NCBI GenBank assembly: GCA_023390695.1 | Contig: JAEWCJ010000116.1 | Span: 1-5,052 of the forward strand | Reading direction: 5' to 3' | DNA: 5,052 nt | From: Pseudomonadota bacterium | GTDB lineage: Bacteria; Pseudomonadota; Alphaproteobacteria; Rhizobiales; Xanthobacteraceae | Shown here: piece by piece, positions 1-5,052 of the stretch | Layout: each line of letters starts with the position of its first letter | Position numbering within the stretch: position 1 is the first letter of the stretch | The notes under the pieces: generated by a model | Told to the model about the DNA's origin: nothing | Seen by the model: only the letters and a program-made list of their open reading frames with translations | The model's database searches: none | Made by a program: the position numbers and the translations under genes

Positions 1-1268
1 CCGTTAACGAGCACCGTATGGGCGTCCGTGCCCCGGGCGGAATAAACCAGGCTGGTCAGCGGGTTGTTAGCCGGCATGGAATGAGCGGTGGCGAGATCGA
101 AGATGGCGATATCCGCGCACTTTCCGCATTCGAGAGATCCGATTTCGGCGTCCAGACCCAGGGCCTTGGCGGCGTTGATGGTCGCAAATTCGAGGCAGCG
201 TTCCGGCGGCATGACGGTCGGGTTCAGATGCTTGGCATTCTGAAGCATCGAGCACGCCTTCATCTGCTCGACCATGTCGACTGAATAATCCACCATCGGG
301 CCGTCGGAGCCGAGTGCAACATTTATTCCGGCGGCATGCATCGGAACGATCGGGCCGATCCCTCCGCCGCGCACGGCTTCGCTGGTCGGCGTGTAGACGA
401 CCGACGCGCCGCTATCGGCGATCAGATCGATGTCCGTTCCGGTGCAGTTGATCGCGTGGACCAGGATGTATCGGGAATCGAGGAGACCGAGCTGCATCAA
501 TGTCTGCGCGTCGGTTCGTCCGGTCTTGCGCAAGACGCTCAGATAACTCTTTTCGAAGGCCAGCGTGCCGCCGGAAATATGGGTCGTGATTTTGAGATCG
601 TGACGGTCCGCAAGGCGCTTGGCTTCGACCAGCATCTGCTCGGACGTCACCTGCTGGTCGATGAAAATCGCATTGCACTCGGCGGCGAGACATGTGCGCG
701 TAAGTCCGTTGTTGCGATCTTTCCAGCGCGGAATGAGGTCGTCGAGGAACGCGATTTCTTCCGCGAGGTCTCTGGGATGATGCGGATTGCCGGGCAGGCG
801 GCACTGAACCTCTTTTCCAATGACCTGGCGCATGCCCAGTTCCTCGCTGGGCTTGGCCATTCGTTCCAGGGACGCCTCGGTTGAGGGAAGCCGGAGGTGG
901 TTCAGGCTGCAGGTTGTTCCCGACAGCAACATCTCAATGCAGGCGGCATAGGAGGTCAGCTCCATGTCGTCATCGGTCAGATGTGGCGTGACGCGATTGA
1001 CAACGTTCGGGAACCAATCCTCGATCAGGAGTCCGTTCGCGACACCTTTGAACAAATGATAGTAGAAATGCTGATGTGCGTTGATCAGTCCGGGAACGAC
1101 GATCATTCCGCTGGCATCAATGACCTCATCGAAGGTGCCTGATGCCTGTGCATGTGATGAGACCTCTTCGATGAAGTTGCCGTTCACAATGACGGTGCCG
1201 CCCGGAAAGACATCGCGAGTCCCGTTGACCGTGACCACATAGCCGTTCTTGATCAGGATCCGCGTCAT
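1..1268 (-). CDS. Amidohydrolase, TRZ/ATZ-type deaminase/chlorohydrolase (3' end cut by window edge)
   Basis: Reading leftward from the ATG at 1268, the frame is open for 422 codons to the window edge, so the C-terminus is missing (the family usually has 440-480 residues). The N-terminus MTRILIKNGYVVTVNG is the usual small beta-domain opening. The metal-site pattern of the subtype III amidohydrolase barrel is visible: H65 and H67 in NAHQHFYYH, H230 in TTHISGG, H271 in LVHAINC and D322 in LGSDGP. Known relatives hydrolytically remove amino, alkylamino or chloro groups from purines, pyrimidines, s-triazines and similar rings in the cytoplasm; the substrate here is unknown. The Glu of the usual HxxE motif after the third His is replaced by Gly233. 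It follows the permease stop by 18 bp with only a weak Shine-Dalgarno (AGAAAG), so it is probably translated and transcribed with the transporter. The family is clear; the exact activity is not. Confidence -1.
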   Translation of the reverse strand, partial: MTRILIKNGYVVTVNGTRDVFPGGTVIVNGNFIEEVSSHAQASGTFDEVIDASGMIVVPGLINAHQHFYYHLFKGVANGLLIEDWFPNVVNRVTPHLTDDDMELTSYAACIEMLLSGTTCSLNHLRLPSTEASLERMAKPSEELGMRQVIGKEVQCRLPGNPHHPRDLAEEIAFLDDLIPRWKDRNNGLTRTCLAAECNAIFIDQQVTSEQMLVEAKRLADRHDLKITTHISGGTLAFEKSYLSVLRKTGRTDAQTLMQLGLLDSRYILVHAINCTGTDIDLIADSGASVVYTPTSEAVRGGGIGPIVPMHAAGINVALGSDGPMVDYSVDMVEQMKACSMLQNAKHLNPTVMPPERCLEFATINAAKALGLDAEIGSLECGKCADIAIFDLATAHSMPANNPLTSLVYSARGTDAHTVLVN

Positions 1269-1286
1269 GGTGGCTGCGTCTTTCTA

Positions 1287-2084
1287 CTAATTCTTGCCCG
1301 CGGCCCATGGCGCGATCCAGCGGTCGATCCGTTCCTGCGTCTTGATGATGACGCCGCCGAAAACCGCGAGCGCGATCAAAGCCGCAAAGACTTTTTCCGT
1401 TTCCATCACCTGTCCGAAGCGGATCAGCAGATAGCCCATGCCGCTCTGGTTCGATCCGCCGATCATTTCGGCGGCGACGACGAGAATGATGGTGACGCCC
1501 ATGCCGAGATGCAGGCCGGAGAAGATGCTCGGAATGGCGGCCGGGATGACAATCTTCATCTGCACCTGCCGTTCATTCGCGCCGAGATCGCGCGCGGCGC
1601 GCAGGAGCCCCTGATCCGCCTGGCGAATGCCGGCATAGGTGCTGATCACGACGGGAAAGAAGGCCGTGATGGCGCTGATCGTGAGGATATAGGCCTCGCC
1701 GGTGCCGAGCCAGATGATGAGCAGCGGGATCAGCGATATTTTGGGCAGCGGGTAGAGCGCGGCAATCCACGGATCGAAGATGCGGGAGGCCACGCGCGAC
1801 ATCCCCATGAGGACGCCGACGGCAATCCCGAAGAGGCTCGCGACCAGAAAGCCGCCCATGATGCGCAGGAAGGTGATCGCGAGATGATAGGGCAGGGAGC
1901 CGTCGGCGGTCATCAACCACAGATAATCCGCGATCGCGGTCGGTGCCGGCAGGATGATCGGCGCGATGCCGCGTGCCCGGACGATCCATTCCCAGATCGC
2001 CAGGAACACAACGACGGAGACGAGAGGCAGGGCCCGCAGCCAGAGCGGATCCCTGGATTTTGATTTGGGACGCTTGGCCATCAT
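1287..2084 (-). CDS. ABC importer permease, SsuC/TauC/NrtB type
   Basis: This 265-residue inner-membrane protein has about six hydrophobic segments (roughly residues 17-36, 70-93, 106-127, 130-153, 187-208 and 232-250). It carries the EAA loop that docks on the ATPase, AARDLGANERQVQMKIVIP at 163-181. Length and sequence style match permeases for sulfonates, taurine, nitrate and pyrimidine-like compounds, which work as homodimers with an ATPase and a periplasmic binding protein. Two adjacent ATGs could start it. The first, at 2084, overlaps the ATPase stop as ATGA. The second, at 2081, overlaps by one base (TGATG) and sits 5 nt after GGAG, a better spacing. Either way translation is probably coupled to the ATPase gene. 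It ends in two tandem in-frame TAG codons (1284-1289). The substrate class cannot be decided from the permease alone. Confidence -1.
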   Translation of the reverse strand: MMAKRPKSKSRDPLWLRALPLVSVVVFLAIWEWIVRARGIAPIILPAPTAIADYLWLMTADGSLPYHLAITFLRIMGGFLVASLFGIAVGVLMGMSRVASRIFDPWIAALYPLPKISLIPLLIIWLGTGEAYILTISAITAFFPVVISTYAGIRQADQGLLRAARDLGANERQVQMKIVIPAAIPSIFSGLHLGMGVTIILVVAAEMIGGSNQSGMGYLLIRFGQVMETEKVFAALIALAVFGGVIIKTQERIDRWIAPWAAGKN

Positions 2085-2890
2085 TGCTCCGCCACTTCGT
2101 TCTGCTGCCGCATCGCGTTCAACACCTCCTCGCGGATCAGATGCAGGATGCGGTCATAGAGCTCGCCGAATTCCGGAGAATTGATCAGTTCCTGCGAACG
2201 CGGCCGCGGCAGATCGATCTTGATGACTTCCTTGATGCGGCCGGGCCGCGCGGTCATCACCACCACTTCGTCGCCGAGCAGGATCGCTTCGTCGATGGCG
2301 TGGGTGACGAACAGAATGGTCTTGCGCGTCAGTTCAAAGATGCGGGTCAATTCTTCCTGCATCACGATCTTGGTCTGCGCATCGAGCGCCGCGAACGGCT
2401 CATCCATCAGCAGGATGGGCTGATCCATGATCAAGGCGCGCGCGAGCGCAACGCGCTGACGCATGCCGCCGGACAACTGGCTGCATTGTTTGTATTCAAA
2501 GTGCTTCAGGCCGACCATGGCGATCAGCTCTTTGGCGCGGTCGTAACGCTGCTGACGCGGCACGCCTGCCACTTCCAGGCCGAACGCGACGTTGTCGATG
2601 ACGTTGCGCCATGGGAACAGGTTCAGATTCTGCCACATCATCACCGAGCGCTCGCCCGGACGAGCCGACGGCGCGGAAGGCTGCGTGGGGTCGGTGATGC
2701 GGATGCTGCCGCCGGTTGCCTTCTCTATGCCGCCGACGATCTGCACCAGCGTGCTCTTGCCGCAACCGCTCGGGCCGAGCAGACAGGTCAGTTTGCCGGA
2801 GCCGAAATGATGCGAGATGCCGTCCAGCGCGACGATGCCGTCGCCGCCGTCATCCCAGACTTGCACCAGCTTGTCGACGTATATGTCCAT
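2081..2890 (-). CDS. ABC importer ATP-binding protein, SsuB/TauB/NrtD type
   Basis: This 269-residue cytoplasmic ATPase has all the catalytic motifs in order: Walker A GPSGCGKST at 39-47, Q-loop Gln87 in MMWQNLNLFPW, signature LSGGMRQR at 139-146, Walker B ILLMDEP at 159-165, D-loop AALD at 167-170 and switch His197 in FVTHAIDEA. The C-terminal region (MTARPGRIKEVIKIDLPRPR) is typical of the nitrate/sulfonate/taurine importer branch. It energises the permease encoded immediately downstream. The ATG at 2890 is preceded by GGGGAG three bases upstream. This is the first gene of the leftward operon and faces the MarR gene across a control region of about 170 bp. No substrate-binding protein gene is seen in this window. 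The family assignment is firm; the transported compound is unknown. Confidence -1.
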   Translation of the reverse strand: MDIYVDKLVQVWDDGGDGIVALDGISHHFGSGKLTCLLGPSGCGKSTLVQIVGGIEKATGGSIRITDPTQPSAPSARPGERSVMMWQNLNLFPWRNVIDNVAFGLEVAGVPRQQRYDRAKELIAMVGLKHFEYKQCSQLSGGMRQRVALARALIMDQPILLMDEPFAALDAQTKIVMQEELTRIFELTRKTILFVTHAIDEAILLGDEVVVMTARPGRIKEVIKIDLPRPRSQELINSPEFGELYDRILHLIREEVLNAMRQQNEVAEQ

Positions 2891-2944
2891 ACGCTCCCCG
2901 TCGTTTTACCCAACCCCGCGGCCTTGGGGCCGTCTTGCTTTTCC

Positions 2945-2974
2945 AATATTGAACTGGTCAGACTGTTCAACATT
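2945..2974. promoter_or_regulatory. Imperfect 30-bp dyad, candidate regulator site
   Basis: AATATTGAAC (2945-2954) and GTTCAACATT (2965-2974) are inverted repeats matching at 9 of 10 positions around a 10-bp spacer. The element lies in the divergent intergenic region and shares its right arm with the 21-bp palindrome next to it. Its left arm contains TTGAAC (2949-2954), which could serve as a -35 box for the rightward MarR gene, but only weak -10 candidates (for example TTAAGT at 2973-2978) lie at a suitable distance. A MarR dimer site or part of a tandem operator is inferred, not shown. Confidence 0.45.
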
Positions 2975-2989
2975 AAGTATCTTAATGTT
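2969..2989. promoter_or_regulatory. Perfect 21-bp palindrome, likely MarR operator
   Basis: AACATTAAG (2969-2977) and CTTAATGTT (2981-2989) are perfect inverted 9-bp arms around TAT. MarR proteins typically bind AT-rich palindromes of about this size next to their own genes, and this one lies between the MarR gene and the divergent transporter operon. It would cover the predicted start of leftward transcription, so binding should repress the operon. The right arm also starts a smaller dyad, CTTAA-TG-TTAAG (2981-2992). TTAAGTATCT (2973-2982) recurs almost exactly as TTAAGGTATCT (2988-2998), which suggests more than one bound dimer. Confidence 0.65.
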
Positions 2990-2994
2990 AAGGT

Positions 2995-3023
2995 ATCTCA
3001 TCGTCACATTGCGTCGCTGTCAA
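2995..3023 (-). promoter_or_regulatory. Candidate sigma-70 promoter of the leftward transporter operon
   Basis: On the minus strand a consensus -35 box TTGACA (3023-3018) is followed, after 17 bp, by TGAGAT (3000-2995), a weak -10 box (3 of 6 matches). Transcription would start near 2988, inside the 21-bp palindrome, giving a leader of about 100 nt before the ATPase start at 2890. I saw no recognisable riboswitch in that leader. The -35 is convincing; the -10 is poor, which would suit an activator-dependent or weak promoter. Confidence 0.4.
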
Positions 3024-3031
3024 GCGCAATG
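3007..3031. promoter_or_regulatory. Second dyad, CATTGCG-N11-CGCAATG
   Basis: CATTGCG (3007-3013) and CGCAATG (3025-3031) are perfect 7-bp inverted arms; an inner CGCT/AGCG pair (3015-3018 and 3023-3026) overlaps them. The dyad spans the TTGACA -35 box of the leftward promoter and lies 27 bp before the MarR start. Its sequence is unrelated to the AT-rich palindrome, so it may bind a different regulator, or form a hairpin in the MarR leader RNA. Function is inferred from position only. Confidence 0.35.
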
Positions 3032-3058
3032 AATCGTCAACGGGGATAAATTTGCATC

Positions 3059-3634
3059 ATGACGAGTGAGCATCGCGATTCAGTCCAGCGGATGCTGACC
3101 GAATGGGGACATGAGCGGCCGGATCTGGATGCGTCGCCGATCGCCGTCCAGGGCCGTATCATGCGTCTGTCTGCGCATCTGCTGCGTCAGACGGAAAACT
3201 GGCTGGGGCCGCTGGGGTTGAGCTGGGAGGCGTTCAGTCTGATCGTCACCCTGCGGCGCTCGGGCAAGCCCTACGAACTGCGTCCGACCGACTTGTTGCG
3301 GGAGTCTCTGCTCACGTCCGGCGCCATCACCAACCGCATCGACCGCGTGGAGCGGATGGGGCTTGTCGAACGGCGTCCGGACGTGGACGACCGGCGCAGC
3401 TTTATCATCCGGCTCACACCGGCGGGCAAACGTCTGGCCGACCGGGCGATCGCCAGTCATTTCGCGGCGGTCGACGATTTGCTCGATGTGCTTGCCTTGC
3501 CGGAGCGGGAGCAGTTGGCGCGTCTTCTCTCCAAGCTTCTGGCCTCATTCGAGAACAAAGCCATGCCAAGGCCGCGCGAGGTGAAGACACGTACCGGTGA
3601 AGCCGCAAGCCTCGCACGGCAATCGGCCAAATGA
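3059..3634 (+). CDS. MarR-family transcriptional regulator
   Basis: This 191-residue protein has the MarR winged helix-turn-helix. The DNA-binding part spans about residues 71-107, with recognition helix SGAITNRIDRVER at 87-99. The wing is DVDDRRSFIIRLTPAG at 108-123, containing the family's D-DDRR signature. Flanking helices (about 27-65 and 125-167) form the dimer and ligand pocket. MarR proteins bind palindromes as dimers and usually release DNA when a small, often aromatic, ligand binds. The start at 3059 has GGGGA 12 bp upstream, rather far; the next Met (codon 12, 3092) would remove SVQRMLTEW, which looks like conserved family sequence, so the longer form is preferred. A charged tail of about 20 residues follows the last helix. 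It is divergent from the transporter operon and 51 bp upstream of the hydrolase, so it probably controls both; its ligand is unknown. Confidence 0.9.
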   Translation: MTSEHRDSVQRMLTEWGHERPDLDASPIAVQGRIMRLSAHLLRQTENWLGPLGLSWEAFSLIVTLRRSGKPYELRPTDLLRESLLTSGAITNRIDRVERMGLVERRPDVDDRRSFIIRLTPAGKRLADRAIASHFAAVDDLLDVLALPEREQLARLLSKLLASFENKAMPRPREVKTRTGEAASLARQSAK

Positions 3635-3638
3635 GGGC

Positions 3639-3661
3639 CGGCGGACGCCGCTGAAATTTTT
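3639..3661 (+). terminator. Weak hairpin with T tract between the regulator and hydrolase genes
   Basis: CGGCGG (3639-3644) pairs with CCGCTG (3648-3653), including one G-U pair, around loop ACG. It is followed by AAA and five Ts (3657-3661). This resembles a short intrinsic terminator or attenuator just after the MarR stop. The stem is short and the T tract is separated from it by three bases, so partial termination, reducing hydrolase expression relative to the regulator, is the most that can be suggested. Confidence 0.3.
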
Positions 3662-3685
3662 GATGACAGCAATGGAAATGGTTGG

Positions 3686-4789
3686 GTGAACAAGATGGCG
3701 GATCGGATCTCGGCAAAAGACGACCTCGTGAAATCGGCCATGGCGCATTGGGGGCCGCGTTTCGTGTCCAACGGCGTCGCGCTGACCGATTTCGAGGAGA
3801 TCACCGGCGCGCTGGAGAAATGGGATGACTGGTGCCGTGCATGGTCGGCGCGCGCCGCCGATCATGAGCAGATGGGCAGGGTGGCGCTGTCCGAGAAGCA
3901 TCTGACCAGCGCCGGCGAGCATCTCAATCGCGCGGCGGTCTATTATCACTTCGCCAAATTCCTGTTCGTTCACGATCTCGCGCAAATGAAGACGGCGCAT
4001 ATGAAGGCGGTGGAATGCCGCGCATTGGCATTGCCGTATCTGCGGCCGGCCGGCGAGCGCGTCGGTATTCCTTATGCAGGCAAACAGCTCTTCGGAATCC
4101 TGCGCAAGCCGGCGGGCGTTGAGCGTCCGCCGGTCGTGGTGATGGTCATGGGGCTCGATTCCGCGAAGGAGGAGACGGACGCCTATGAGCAGCCCTTCCT
4201 GGCGCGCGGCATTGCGACGCTTGCCTTCGACGGGCCGGGGCAGGGCGAGGGTGAATATGACTTCGCGATCCGCGGCGATTACGAGCAGCCGGTGAAGGCG
4301 GTGTTCGACTGGCTGCAGGGCCGTGCCGACCTCGATACCGACCGCGCGGCGCTCTGGGGCGTCAGCATGGGCGGCTATTATGCCTCGCGCGCTGCTGCGT
4401 TCGAGACGCGTGCGAAGGCCTGCATCGCGCTGTCAGGTCCCTATGATCTGGCCGAGTGCTGGGACGCGATGCCGCAGCTCACCCGCAACACGTTCCGTGT
4501 GCGCGCCAAGTGCGAAACAGAAGCGCAGGCTCGGCAGCATGCCGCGACACTGTCGCTGAACGGTGTCGCACAGCAGATCACCTGTCCGCTTTACGTGGTC
4601 GCCGGCAAGCTGGACCGCGTGATTCCCTGGCAGCATGCGGAGCGGCTGTCGCGCGACGCCAAGGGCGAGGTGGTCTTCAATCTGATCGAGGACGGCAATC
4701 ACGTCGCCAACAACCGGCCGTATCGCTGGCGCACTCAGAGCGCGGACTGGCTGGCCAAACAGCTCAAGGTGGAAGCTGCCGCCACATAA
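3686..4789 (+). CDS. FrsA-like alpha/beta hydrolase related to 2,6-dihydroxypseudooxynicotine hydrolase
   Basis: This protein of 367 residues has a helical N-terminal domain (about 1-125) followed by an alpha/beta-hydrolase domain. Visible motifs are MGLDSAKEET at 155-164 (the oxyanion/strand-3 region of this family), FDGPGQGEGEYD at 181-192, the nucleophile elbow GVSMGG at 225-230 with Ser227, the acid Asp310 in AGKLDRVIP and the base His339 in EDGNHVANN. Length and motif order match the nicotine-pathway enzyme of Arthrobacter, which hydrolyses a C-C bond beside a ketone to release 2,6-dihydroxypyridine. The true substrate here is unknown and could be another acyl-heterocycle or an ester. 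The frame opens at GTG 3686; ATG 3695, five bases after GGGTGA, is an equally good or better start and would give 364 residues. No signal peptide is seen, so it acts in the cytoplasm. It is probably cotranscribed with the MarR gene. Confidence 0.88.
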   Translation: MNKMADRISAKDDLVKSAMAHWGPRFVSNGVALTDFEEITGALEKWDDWCRAWSARAADHEQMGRVALSEKHLTSAGEHLNRAAVYYHFAKFLFVHDLAQMKTAHMKAVECRALALPYLRPAGERVGIPYAGKQLFGILRKPAGVERPPVVVMVMGLDSAKEETDAYEQPFLARGIATLAFDGPGQGEGEYDFAIRGDYEQPVKAVFDWLQGRADLDTDRAALWGVSMGGYYASRAAAFETRAKACIALSGPYDLAECWDAMPQLTRNTFRVRAKCETEAQARQHAATLSLNGVAQQITCPLYVVAGKLDRVIPWQHAERLSRDAKGEVVFNLIEDGNHVANNRPYRWRTQSADWLAKQLKVEAAAT

Positions 4790-4810
4790 GGGCGCAGGAT
4801 CGAAGCCGGC

Positions 4811-4845
4811 AAAATAATCGGCACCGCACAAGCTGTGCGGTGTCG
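4811..4845 (-). terminator. Intrinsic terminator, leftward, downstream of the tRNA-Asn fragment
   Basis: A 12-bp stem (4819-4830 with 4834-4845, one G-U pair, inner nine pairs perfect: CACCGCACA/TGTGCGGTG) closes on a 3-nt loop AGC. Read leftward, it is followed by ATTATTTT (4818-4811), a U-rich tail; read rightward there is no T run. It is therefore best read as a leftward terminator. It lies 26 bp beyond the CCA end of the tRNA-Asn fragment, where the terminator of the original tRNA gene would be expected. The hairpin may also help end the rightward hydrolase transcript, which stops at 4789. Confidence 0.6.
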
Positions 4846-4870
4846 CGAGCTGGTATTGTGCGGGAAAATT

Positions 4871-4924
4871 TGGCTCCTCGGGCCGGATTCGAACCAGCGA
4901 CCAACCGGTTAACAGCCGGTCTTT
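4871..4924 (-). other. 3' fragment of tRNA-Asn (GUU): candidate attachment site
   Basis: Read leftward from 4924, this is the 3' part of a tRNA. It shows anticodon stem ACCGG/CCGGT (4920-4916, 4908-4904) with loop CTGTTAA and anticodon GTT at 4913-4911. Then come variable loop TGGTC, T-stem GCTGG/CCGGC with loop TTCGAAT (4893-4887), acceptor 3' strand CCGAGGA, discriminator G and encoded CCA (4873-4871). The matching 5' acceptor strand (TCCTCGG) and a normal D-arm are absent: upstream of 4924 the sequence is unrelated. It therefore cannot be a working tRNA. Fragments running from the anticodon arm to the CCA end are what tyrosine-integrase islands leave as the distal direct repeat, so an att site is the best reading. 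A decayed tRNA pseudogene is the alternative. Confidence 0.75.
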
Positions 4925-5052
4925 GAGCCGTTCCGGCTTGTTGCACCCCGTTTCATTTTGGACTGATATCCAACTGAAATATTGGGATTAATCACGGACA
5001 TTTGACGTCGTTTGATCGCGGATTGTTTCCTTTAAATCCGCCGGATATGTTG
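4925..5052. other. Non-coding stretch right of the tRNA fragment
   Basis: No credible gene is visible on either strand. A small hairpin, AGCCG-TTC-CGGCT (4926-4938), abuts the tRNA fragment, and the sequence beyond about 4950 is clearly richer in A+T than the genes to the left. If the tRNA fragment is an attachment site, this would be the first sequence inside the island; the small hairpin and AT-rich bases could then include integrase arm or excisionase sites, but no repeated motif is visible to prove this. Confidence 0.4.

Noticed and set aside
336..884. Rightward open frame of 182 codons opposite the amidohydrolase
   Set aside because: Antisense shadow; the minus strand carries the conserved metal ligands and a continuous family-like protein.
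1509..2063. Rightward open frame of 184 codons opposite the permease
   Set aside because: Composition dominated by Asp, Arg, Gly and Glu with no domain; the opposite strand is a typical membrane permease.
2900..2940. GC-rich leader of the transporter operon as a riboswitch
   Set aside because: GGCC and CCCC/GGGG pairings exist, but they are short and mutually exclusive, and no known riboswitch core is recognisable.
1973..3049. Long rightward open frame (358 codons) opposite the ABC transporter genes
   Set aside because: It lies antisense to two genes with complete family motifs, shows no recognisable domain, and is rich in His, Asp, Arg and Gln in the way antisense frames of GC-rich genes are.
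4456..4926. Rightward open frame ending in RAGFEPATNRLTAG
   Set aside because: That peptide is the well-known false translation of the reverse strand of a tRNA 3' end; the rest overlaps the hydrolase gene in another frame.
4764..4946. Leftward 60-codon frame containing NRLVAGSNPARGAKFSR
   Set aside because: Also a false translation through the tRNA-Asn fragment, a frequent source of spurious hypothetical proteins.
4871..4946. Complete, functional tRNA-Asn gene
   Set aside because: The 5' acceptor strand needed to pair with CCGAGGA is absent where it should be (about 4940-4946), and the D-arm sequence is not tRNA-like.
1..5052. CRISPR array, insertion sequence, toxin-antitoxin or defence genes
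   Set aside because: No regularly spaced repeats, transposase motifs or defence domains were seen on either strand; the genes are metabolic and regulatory.

Overview
The window looks like a piece of alphaproteobacterial chromosome, probably from Hyphomicrobiales (the Bradyrhizobium/Rhodopseudomonas type). This is inferred from the fairly high GC content, the protein flavour and a tRNA-Asn 3' end with an encoded CCA. No species can be named from the sequence alone. Coding density is high, and all five genes look intact except the first, which runs off the left edge.

Layout: positions 1-2890 hold a leftward operon, read right to left. It encodes an ABC transporter ATPase of the SsuB/TauB/NrtD type, its membrane permease (stop and start codons overlap), and, 18 bp further on, an amidohydrolase of the TRZ/ATZ deaminase/chlorohydrolase group whose last residues lie outside the window. 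Positions 2891-3058 are an AT-rich divergent control region with several clear dyads. Positions 3059-3634 encode a rightward MarR-family regulator. After 51 bp comes a rightward FrsA-like alpha/beta hydrolase (3686-4789) that closely resembles 2,6-dihydroxypseudooxynicotine hydrolase, a C-C bond hydrolase of nicotine breakdown. Positions 4790-5052 hold no gene. They contain a strong leftward terminator hairpin and a 54-bp 3' fragment of a tRNA-Asn(GUU) gene on the minus strand.

Working model (inference): the MarR protein binds the dyads at about 2945-2989 and controls both the uptake/amidohydrolase operon and its own unit with the hydrolase. The transporter imports a small organic compound, probably a nitrogen heterocycle or an acyl-pyridine/pyrimidine-like molecule. 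The amidohydrolase removes a ring amino, halogen or similar group, and the alpha/beta hydrolase cleaves a C-C (or ester-like) bond next to a carbonyl. The substrate cannot be read from the sequence. The solute-binding protein that such an importer needs is not in the window and probably lies to the left.

The tRNA-Asn fragment, with what looks like the tRNA gene's own terminator still beside it, fits the distal attachment site of a genomic island. By orientation the island would lie to the right of about 4925, and the catabolic genes on the left would be the old chromosomal flank or a second, tandem island.
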